Both the position numbers and the translations under genes were made by a program. A stretch of 64,000 nt of DNA from Pirellulaceae bacterium (GTDB taxonomy: Bacteria; Planctomycetota; Planctomycetia; Pirellulales; Pirellulaceae): the NCBI GenBank assembly GCA_020852965.1, contig JADYZV010000132.1:1-64000 (forward strand), written 5' to 3'. Numbering within the stretch: position 1 is the stretch's first letter; the number at the start of each line of letters is the position of its first letter. Below the pieces are notes generated by a model. That model did not search any database and was not told where the DNA came from. It saw only the letters and a list, made by a program, of their open reading frames with translations. This document shows, one piece after another, positions 53,343-59,660 of this stretch.

Positions 53343-54080
53343 CTTCATATCTCCTTCGAAAGGTTGAAAAGGTGCTGCTGTTGGAAAAACAACGGCCAAG
53401 GAGCAATGCGGCTGCGGCAGGAATCTGGCTGGCTAATAACCAAGGCCAATCGCCGAGTAGCGCATCGTTCACCTTACCAATTGGCAGAGGGCATTACAAA
53501 TCAATTCAACGCGTTCGAACACTTAGTTTGTGAAAGGTTGGTTCATCCAGGCGATTCATTACCTCGTCCACTACACCAAACCCTAAGATTAAAAATGGTC
53601 GAAGCACTAGTCGTTATCTCTACGACAAGCCGAGTGTCTCAATCGAACTCACCCTACCCAATTGCTGCTCGAAGTTCATTCTCAAGTTGGAGTCGCTGCT
53701 CTACCTCTCGCTTGAGACGGTCATCGAAAACGGAGCGACCTGCCTTTTCAAATTCGCTATCTTGACATATTGAACGGTTTGGGATAGAAAAGCGTCGATG
53801 AGTCCACCATAACAATTAACTTTCTGGCCCCCAACCGCCGTGCAGTATTATTTGTGCTGGACACGCGGCTTCTCAGTGGCCTTGACGCTTTTTTTTCGCG
53901 TAAACTCCGGGTCCGTCACATCGCATCTTGTCGAATACTACGTGACGTGAGCCTACGTTACTTTTCGTCTTAGCGACGATGCTGCACGATGCCGAGCCAC
54001 TTCCCGCTCGTTGTTCCGGCGTCAATGAGAAACAAGTAGCGGCAGACTTCTTCAGTTAATTACTTGGTCGGAACCATGCC
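53343..54080. other. Long intergenic region with repeat B half-copy and a possible gene relic
   Basis: About 740 bp. Right-half copy of repeat family B at 53557-53611 (ACCTCGTCCACTAC, then TCGAAGCACTAG). A short minus-strand coding-like stretch at 53654-53815 is listed separately. The rest, including an AT-poor stretch up to 54000, shows no gene, RNA gene or other repeat that I recognise. The promoter for the 54081 gene and prfC should lie near its right end. Confidence 0.45.
53654..53815 (-). pseudogene. Possible C-terminal relic of a lost gene
   Basis: A ~53-codon minus-strand frame without a proper start. Its last residues (DSEFEKAGRSVFDDRLKR, then EVEQRLQLENELRAAIG) look like a real helical protein end with normal codon use. 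No family recognised. It may be the remnant of a gene destroyed by insertion or deletion around the repeat B copy. A chance open frame is equally possible. Confidence 0.25.
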
Positions 54081-54251
54081 ATGGACAAGAAAACGCAGAA
54101 GCGAATCACAATCGTTCGTGCACGAGTACAGCAGCTTCAACGGATGCTGGCTGGGGTCAAGCTACAATCGGATGAATCGGATGAGGTCAAGCATGCTGAG
54201 CAGGAATTGCACAAGGTGAAAGCTGAGTTAGCTGATCTTTTGAACCGGTAA
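54081..54251 (+). CDS. Small coiled-coil protein (56 aa), unknown function
   Basis: A 57-codon frame: MDKKTQKRITIVRARVQQLQ, a short turn, then a second charged helix with DESDEVKHAEQELHKVKAEL. The heptad-like spacing of hydrophobic residues predicts a helical hairpin or dimeric coiled coil. I recall similar tiny MDKKT-type proteins in planctomycetes, but cannot confirm it. It ends 50 bp before prfC on the same strand and is probably co-transcribed. Confidence 0.62.
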   Translation: MDKKTQKRITIVRARVQQLQRMLAGVKLQSDESDEVKHAEQELHKVKAELADLLNR

Positions 54252-54301
54252 ATTACCGCAATCATTCAACTCTCCGACGCGCCAACTAAGGACTGGACTT
54301 C

Positions 54302-55972
54302 ATGACCGGATTTTCAAAGCTGATTGAGCAGCAAAGGGTTCGGCGTCGAACATTTGCGATCATTTCTCACCCGGATGCGGGCAAGACGACGCTCACAGAA
54401 AAGCTTCTACTGTTCGGCGGGTCGATCGAGGTTGCAGGAGCGGTGCGTGGGAGGAAATCTCAACGCGCAGCCAAGTCGGATTGGATGGAGTTGGAAAAGC
54501 AACGCGGAATCTCCGTGAGTTCGACGGTACTAACCTTCGAGTATCAGGGAAAGCAGATCAATCTATTGGATACTCCTGGGCACCATGACTTCAGCGAGGA
54601 CACCTATCGAACGTTGATGGCAGCCGACGCGGCGGTCATGGTGATTGATGCGGCCAAAGGCATAGAGGCTCAGACTGAAAAGTTGTTCCGAGTTTGTGCG
54701 GCTAAGAATATTCCAATTATCACATTCGTTAATAAGGTGGATCGCCCCGGACCGTCGCCGCTGGAAATCCTCGCCGAAATCGAAGAGAAATTCGGGATTC
54801 AAACGGTTCCCTACAACTGGCCCATTGGGAACTCTCGCGAGTTTTTGGGAATCGTCGATCTTGCCAGTGACCAGTTGCATGTGTTCGACGACCGAACAGG
54901 AGACGGACGCAATAGTACGCGGCAACTCGATTGGAGTTCCATAGCCGGTCCGCCTGCTAGGTCGATTGAGTTAACTGAAAGTCTTACGGTAGCAGAGCTT
55001 GGGCAATCGCTCGCAGGTGAGGTCATTGCACATGCCAAGGAAGAGCTCGAGTTGATCCGTTTCGCCGGCCACGACTTTCAAAGCGACGAGTTTCTGATAG
55101 GAAGACAAACGCCGGTTTTCTTCGGAAGCGCTTTAACCAATTACGGCATCGAGCTGTTTCTCAATGGGTTTATCGAGCTGTGCCCGCCTCCAGCCATGCC
55201 CACTGCACTGTCGGAATTCGGCCACGTAGCGGACGACTTTTCTGGTTTTGTTTTCAAAATCCAAGCTAATCTCGACCCTATGCACCGTGACCGCGTTGCG
55301 TTTGTGCGGATTGGCTCCGGTAGATTTGAACGCGACATGGACGTGATTGTCGAGCGCACCGGCAATCGCGTCCGACTTCCCAGAGCACTCAAGATTTTCG
55401 GCAGAGACCGCCACACCATGGAGGAAGCTTTTCCGGGTGACATTATTGGCGTCGTGTGCCCAGGCGAATTGCGACTGGGTGATACGCTTTATCAAGGCGA
55501 GCCAATTCGCTACCCAGGCGTTCCACAGTTCTCGCCGGAAGTATTCGCCAACGTGACTTGTCCTGATACTTCGCGGCGTAAACAGTTCGATCGCGGGCTG
55601 CAGCAACTCGTTGAGGAAGGGGCGATCCAGCTATTCCATACCAAGGGACGTCAGAAAGATGCAATTCTGGCTGCCGTGGGAGAACTGCAGTTTGACGTCG
55701 TTCAGTTTCGACTCGAGAACGAGTACAAAGCGCCATCGCGAGTTCAGTGGTTGCCGTACAAACATGCAAGATGGTATCGAGCCGACCAAAGCGATGTGGC
55801 CATCAAGCCCCCCTACGGAGCCAAACTGGTCGCTGATTCCTTTGGAAGTGACGCCGTTTTGGTTCAAACCGAATGGGATCTACGAACCCTGATACGCGAG
55901 AACCCTACCTTGAACTTTGAAGCGATCCACGAAACACGACTGGCAACGAATGTAACAACCAAATCGTCATAG
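54302..55972 (+). CDS. prfC: Peptide chain release factor 3
   Basis: A 556-residue class II release factor GTPase that removes RF1/RF2 from the ribosome after termination. G1 FAIISHPDAGKTTLTEKLL, RF3-specific AVRGRKSQRAAKSDWMELEKQRGISVSSTVLTFEY, G3 DTPGHHDFSEDTYRTL, G4 NKVDRPGPSPLEILAEIE. Domain II and the RF3 C-terminal domain follow (FANVTCPDTSRRKQFDRGLQQLVEEGAIQLF, VGELQFDVVQFRLENEYKAP). The KSDWMELEKQRGISV motif separates RF3 from EF-G. Length is slightly above the usual ~530. Confidence 0.95.
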   Translation: MTGFSKLIEQQRVRRRTFAIISHPDAGKTTLTEKLLLFGGSIEVAGAVRGRKSQRAAKSDWMELEKQRGISVSSTVLTFEYQGKQINLLDTPGHHDFSEDTYRTLMAADAAVMVIDAAKGIEAQTEKLFRVCAAKNIPIITFVNKVDRPGPSPLEILAEIEEKFGIQTVPYNWPIGNSREFLGIVDLASDQLHVFDDRTGDGRNSTRQLDWSSIAGPPARSIELTESLTVAELGQSLAGEVIAHAKEELELIRFAGHDFQSDEFLIGRQTPVFFGSALTNYGIELFLNGFIELCPPPAMPTALSEFGHVADDFSGFVFKIQANLDPMHRDRVAFVRIGSGRFERDMDVIVERTGNRVRLPRALKIFGRDRHTMEEAFPGDIIGVVCPGELRLGDTLYQGEPIRYPGVPQFSPEVFANVTCPDTSRRKQFDRGLQQLVEEGAIQLFHTKGRQKDAILAAVGELQFDVVQFRLENEYKAPSRVQWLPYKHARWYRADQSDVAIKPPYGAKLVADSFGSDAVLVQTEWDLRTLIRENPTLNFEAIHETRLATNVTTKSS

Positions 55973-56049
55973 ATTTTTTGTGAACAATCACAAGTTAGTT
56001 CTCTTTTTGGGCCACGATACACGGCGATACATATGAACAGCGCGGAAAA

Positions 56050-56112
56050 CTGGCTTAGTTCTTCTTTAATAATTTAGTGCTTTGAAAGTTCATCCTGCGA
56101 TTTCATCCTCAA
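56050..56112 (+). repeat. Repeat family C, copy 3 (diverged)
   Basis: Blocks TGGCTTAGTTCTTCTTTAAT, TTTAGTG and CATCCTGCGATTTCATCCTC match the inverted copy at 34851-34940. A TTTAGTGGACGAC remnant of family B follows at 56119-56131. This junction of repeats lies at the left boundary of the putative defence island. Confidence 0.55.
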
Positions 56113-56206
56113 AAGTCTTTTAGTGGACGACTGGTATGCGGACGACGTAGGCGTTCGAGGAATTACATCTTGCCGGGTGGATTGAAGTAAACTCCGTTTC
56201 TTCTAG

Positions 56207-57079
56207 TTAAAAAGACTCGCTAAGCTCTCGGCGAATTTGGGAGCGGCGCGACATGAGGTCTACTAGTTCTTCGATTTTTGTGTTGGGAGTTGCTGTATCC
56301 ACCAGGAATATGACAATTTCTCCAGGCTCTGCGGGTAGCTCAGAGGTTCGAACGGCCAGTGCGTCGGCGAGCTTGCGCGGAACAATTTTGCCTGACTTGT
56401 GGTAGATCGAAAGCATCGAATGGTAGGTATATCGTAGTAGCGCGTTCTGGAAATCATCTTCCTTCAGACGAGATTCAACCATAGGAATCAACGAGTCTTC
56501 GACCATCAACCGCGACAGCAACTTGCGCTCAACTGACTCGAGCAACTCGTGGAAAAAATTTGCGGGCTTCTCAGGTGATGCGAATGCCCTGCTAGCCGTC
56601 ATGCTCCATGCTTTGAATCCTTCTGACGGCTTCGACTCAGAATGTCCGGAAGACTTCTCCAACCAGTTGTTCTTCCAGACCGTGTCAGCGGGGTGCTTGA
56701 AGAACATTCTCAGCAATCGGTCCGTGCTAACAGATTGAATAAGCGCACCGGTCTCCCAACGTGAAATGGATTCCTTTGCTGCCCCAATGCACTCGCCAAG
56801 CTGTCCCTGGCTTAGCCCAAGGGAATTTCGCTGTTGCTTGATCTCTTCCGGCGACAGTAAGCCAACCTGCTCTCGAAGCGCCTTCGTAACCTTGTCCCCG
56901 ATCTCGATCCCTGTCTGTACTGTGCCGCAGTTCTGGCAAGTCGGTATCTCGACCTGTGAGAGAACGATGTCGTACAGCTTTCCATCGTGCTTGAACTGCG
57001 TTGCGTAATCCCCAATTACTGGCTCGACTTTCTTTTGAGCACAATTGCCGCAAGTCCACGGATAGGGTTTATCTGCCAT
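56207..57079 (-). CDS. MqsA-like zinc-finger/HTH regulator with extra C-terminal domain
   Basis: A 290-residue protein. The N-terminal YgiT/MqsA-type zinc finger has two CxxC pairs (Cys10, Cys13, Cys48, Cys51). An XRE/MqsA-type HTH follows at about 75-130 (SPEEIKQQRNSLGLSQGQLGECIGAAKESISRWETG). MqsA itself ends here (~131 residues), but this protein goes on for about 160 residues of a charged, helical domain (SVERKLLSRLMVEDSLIPMV, IVPRKLADALAVRTSELP, VIFLVDTATPNTKIEEL) that I do not recognise. It is the second gene of a pair, 19 bp after the putative toxin, as in mqsRA. Likely DNA-binding autorepressor and antitoxin. Confidence 0.78.
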   Translation of the reverse strand: MADKPYPWTCGNCAQKKVEPVIGDYATQFKHDGKLYDIVLSQVEIPTCQNCGTVQTGIEIGDKVTKALREQVGLLSPEEIKQQRNSLGLSQGQLGECIGAAKESISRWETGALIQSVSTDRLLRMFFKHPADTVWKNNWLEKSSGHSESKPSEGFKAWSMTASRAFASPEKPANFFHELLESVERKLLSRLMVEDSLIPMVESRLKEDDFQNALLRYTYHSMLSIYHKSGKIVPRKLADALAVRTSELPAEPGEIVIFLVDTATPNTKIEELVDLMSRRSQIRRELSESF

Positions 57080-57098
57080 AGGTAGGTATTCTTTTTAA

Positions 57099-57488
57099 TT
57101 ATTTGTTCCAACGACTCCACGCGACATCATCAGGTGGATGCACGCTGACGACGACGATCTCACGCTTGTCCAAGTGAGGGGCGTCTACGAAGCGTGTTTC
57201 CACATACAGTTCCTTTGCCGCAATCTCGGGCCACATGTCGAAATGAAAACGCCACATGTGCTTCCACCGATCTCCCTCCTCGTCCACCCGGTCCAGTCTG
57301 CCTCCCAATCGCAAGTACTTGATCATCAGGTCAATGAAGCCCTTTTCATCCAACCCGAGATATTTCGCGATGGGATCGGTGGCCTGATTCTTGTCAAAAA
57401 TCACATAACCATTGAACCGGTACCCGTTCTCCAGTGCTTCCAGATACCGGTCCCGTTCCTCGTCACCTTCTTCTAGCTTCTTTGCCAC
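57099..57488 (-). CDS. Putative toxin partner of the MqsA-like regulator
   Basis: A 129-residue protein, charged and with a C-terminal beta-rich part (KELYVETRFVDAPHLDKREIVVVSVHPPDD), which faintly resembles the end of MqsR/RelE-type ribonucleases. The front is helical (EERDRYLEALENGYRFNGYVIFD, FIDLMIKYLRLGGRLDRV). No catalytic residues can be assigned. The toxin role is inferred from position: first gene of a two-gene unit whose second gene is MqsA-like, 19 bp apart. Start GTG 57488 was chosen for AAGGAG six bases upstream; a GTG at 57503 is an alternative. Confidence 0.55.
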   Translation of the reverse strand: MAKKLEEGDEERDRYLEALENGYRFNGYVIFDKNQATDPIAKYLGLDEKGFIDLMIKYLRLGGRLDRVDEEGDRWKHMWRFHFDMWPEIAAKELYVETRFVDAPHLDKREIVVVSVHPPDDVAWSRWNK

Positions 57489-57542
57489 CTGGCACTCCTT
57501 CACAAGAGGGGGTCCCAGTGGCCAGCACCTTTCAAGTCATCG

Positions 57543-57571
57543 ACTCTACTCAGTTGTTGACTTAAGTCAAC
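57543..57571 (-). promoter_or_regulatory. Promoter with embedded 16-bp palindrome upstream of the toxin/antitoxin pair
   Basis: The perfect palindrome GTTGACTTAAGTCAAC lies at 57556-57571, 68 bp before the chosen GTG of the toxin-like gene. On the minus strand it contains a -35-like TTGACT (57565-57570), followed after 16 bp by TAGAGT (57543-57548) as -10. A repressor at the palindrome would block RNA polymerase. A similar imperfect site, TGACCTGAGATCAAC, lies at 57599-57613. The MqsA-like protein is the obvious candidate to bind here. Confidence 0.6.
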
Positions 57572-57662
57572 CTCCAGAGGGATTCTACGTCACAAAATGA
57601 CCTGAGATCAACATCATGCCGTCGGATTGACATATTTGTAATGCTGCACTTCCAAAAAATCA

Positions 57663-57683
57663 ACACAATGTCTATTATTGTGT
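57663..57683 (+). promoter_or_regulatory. Inverted repeat upstream of the specificity-like gene
   Basis: ACACAAT-N7-ATTGTGT, 7-bp perfect arms, ending 33 bp before the ATG of the 57717 gene. TTGACA at 57627-57632 could be the -35 of the plus-strand operon, with no clear -10. Possible second operator in this 228-bp divergent region. Confidence 0.4.
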
Positions 57684-57716
57684 AGTCACAGAAACAAACA
57701 TTCGCGAGCGGCGAAG

Positions 57717-59090
57717 ATGCAATTGGCCAAAGTAACCCCAAATATGCTGGAAAACGAAGGATCGTGGGATCCGGTCGTCCTGTGCGGGCCTATGTCTAGC
57801 CTTTTGGGGGATTCCTGCGCTGGCTCGTTGGACACTTGGGATGCAAGCATCTCGGATGGCAGCCGAGTCGCCGAGCGCTCAACTTTTGGAGCTGCCGATA
57901 TCGGCTTCGCTGAACTGCGGATTAGCCACGAACGCCAGACCGCCCCTGCGAGCAGTCGCCATTCGGTTCGAACCGGTGACGTGCTGCTGGCGAAAGCCCC
58001 GCCAATCAAGGCAGCTTGGATCTCGCCATCGGTTCAACAACTGCGCTTTGATGCAACCTGCTATGCAGTCCGTAACCTTGATACTGCGCAAGGTGTGTGG
58101 CTGACCTTTCTGTTGAATCAAAAGGAGTATGCTTTCTGTTTGGCTCGACGGTCGGTTGCGTCGGCTATGCCGCGGATTAACACCAACGAGTTGCGGCGTT
58201 TCCCCATTCCTGAGGTCCCGGAGGGATTCGAAAGGATCGCAAGTGGTATCGCGAACTGTCTCGACAAACGATCGATCAATAGCCTGGAGCTTGTACGACT
58301 GCAGGGTGAAGTTGCGTCGCTAGTCGAGTCGATGATCCCGGCAGTCGTTTTTGACAATGTCGATGAAGGACACGATCGAACCGAAAGTTGGTATCGAAGG
58401 TTTCATGCTCAGACGCTCGAGGATTCGCTAATTCCTGGACACGTGAAGGCAGGTGAATTTCAGCAGATCCTAAAGCGCAATGGTGACTGGCGACCTATCA
58501 ATAGCCTTGTATCGCTCGCAAGGGGTCATGGCGAGCGTTTAGGGCAACTGGCAACACAATACCATTGTTTACGGCTGTCCGACGTCGGTAGTGATCTACG
58601 TGTTCCAATGACCTTGTCTCGAGGGCTGGCTGGCAATCGGAATGTTTATGCTGAGCCGCTGCAAATCGACGAAGTGCTCCACTCCTTGTTGGCGACTAGC
58701 CCTCGAACTGCTTTTGTCTGCGAACGTCCAGACTACGACGTCTATCCAACCGACCACTGGGTTCGTCTAAAGTTCAATGAGACGCCGGGGGCCTGGGCAT
58801 TGGTGATGCAAACGGAAGCGATCGCAAGGCAGTTACGATCGATGACCACAGGCTTGACTCAACAATTCGCGACACCTATCGCCGTGCAGCAGTTGGTGTT
58901 GCCTCCGCTACCGCCTGCGGTTCGGCAATCATGGGATAGCCGAATGCGTCGGTGGCAACGACAGCGAAACGAACTCGATTTGGAATGGTTCGAATTAGTC
59001 GATCGAGTTTATCGATTGCTAAAGGATACGGAAGCGAAATATGGACCCTGGGTAACCCCTTACTTTCAGGAGGCGATTGATGACGCCTGA
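57717..59090 (+). CDS. HsdS-like DNA specificity protein
   Basis: A 457-residue protein organised as two similar halves. The first ends with CLARRSVASAMPRINTNELRRFPIPEVPEGFERIASGIANCLDKR, the second with FATPIAVQQLVLPPLPPAVRQSWDSRMRRWQRQRNELDLEWFELVDRVY. A strand motif such as the INTNEL(R)FPIP element, followed by a long helix, is typical of type I restriction S subunits, in which each half recognises one half-site. The target sequence cannot be told. The weaker second half lacks the INTxxL motif. It opens the operon facing the toxin-antitoxin pair. The ATG at 57717 was preferred over TTG 57678, which lies inside the inverted repeat. Confidence 0.66.
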   Translation: MQLAKVTPNMLENEGSWDPVVLCGPMSSLLGDSCAGSLDTWDASISDGSRVAERSTFGAADIGFAELRISHERQTAPASSRHSVRTGDVLLAKAPPIKAAWISPSVQQLRFDATCYAVRNLDTAQGVWLTFLLNQKEYAFCLARRSVASAMPRINTNELRRFPIPEVPEGFERIASGIANCLDKRSINSLELVRLQGEVASLVESMIPAVVFDNVDEGHDRTESWYRRFHAQTLEDSLIPGHVKAGEFQQILKRNGDWRPINSLVSLARGHGERLGQLATQYHCLRLSDVGSDLRVPMTLSRGLAGNRNVYAEPLQIDEVLHSLLATSPRTAFVCERPDYDVYPTDHWVRLKFNETPGAWALVMQTEAIARQLRSMTTGLTQQFATPIAVQQLVLPPLPPAVRQSWDSRMRRWQRQRNELDLEWFELVDRVYRLLKDTEAKYGPWVTPYFQEAIDDA

Positions 59091-59466
59091 GATTTTCCGA
59101 TCACTAGCAGATACATCGAAAGGCGACTCGCTTCCATTGCGGCAGTTGCATGCCGCGGCGCGGGATGGTGGAAGCAATTGGTCAATTGATCAGTTGCACC
59201 TCATGCTTGCGTGCCTAGGTGACTGGGAGGTTAAGGATCAAGGCAACGATTGGATCGTCAAGCGTGCTGGACTGTCTCAAGAAGAAGAACTTGAGGACGC
59301 CATCGTCGCAGCGGTTCAATCGCAAGGCGGAAAGCCAATGCCGGCCAGCGTTGTGATGTCGCTACTCCCTGGGAAGTTCACGACATCAGAAGCCCAGATT
59401 CGGAAACTGGCGAAGGAGTCATCCAGCCTACAAGTCATCGGCCCCGGGTTGATCGCTACGAAGTGA
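59080..59466 (+). CDS. Small winged-helix-like protein of unknown function
   Basis: A 128-residue protein overlapping the preceding gene by 11 bp; ATG 59080 has a perfect AGGAGG six bases upstream. It appears to hold two small winged-helix-like modules: about 10-65 (LPLRQLHAAARDGGSNWSIDQLHLMLACLGDWEVKDQGNDWIV) and 72-128 (EDAIVAAVQSQGGKPMPASVVMSLLPGKFTTSEAQIRKLAKESSSLQVIGPGLIAT). DNA binding is plausible but unproven. Tight coupling to the specificity-like gene suggests they work together. Confidence 0.65.
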   Translation: MTPEIFRSLADTSKGDSLPLRQLHAAARDGGSNWSIDQLHLMLACLGDWEVKDQGNDWIVKRAGLSQEEELEDAIVAAVQSQGGKPMPASVVMSLLPGKFTTSEAQIRKLAKESSSLQVIGPGLIATK

Positions 59467-59511
59467 ATGAAGGCATTTGCCTACGAATGGCGCGAATAGG
59501 GCTTATTGTCG

Positions 59512-59578
59512 GTAGTGGACGAGGCAACGAGTCCGTTTGACTTGGTAGATGCCAGGGACTCGTAACCTCGTCCACTAC
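59512..59578 (+). repeat. Repeat family B, copy 6
   Basis: GTGGACGAGG-CAACGAGTCC left arm and GGGACTCGTAACCTCGTCCA right arm with a loop matching that of the 22731 copy. It is nested between two ATTCGCG-type flanks (about 59477-59500 and 59611-59642) that are roughly inverted to each other. Confidence 0.85.
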
Positions 59579-59660
59579 CTCAAACCCAAAAGATTTACAA
59601 TGGCTTGGCTGATTCGCGTTCATTCGCGTATTTGGCGGGCAAAAAGAATAGGAATAGGAC

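Noticed and set aside
53364-53765. 133-codon plus-strand frame in the long gap before prfC
   Set aside because: It is Ser/Arg-rich, antisense to the more protein-like relic, and overlaps repeat B.
54302-55972. Elongation factor G assignment
   Set aside because: The RF3-specific KSDWMELEKQRGISV segment and C-terminal part identify prfC.
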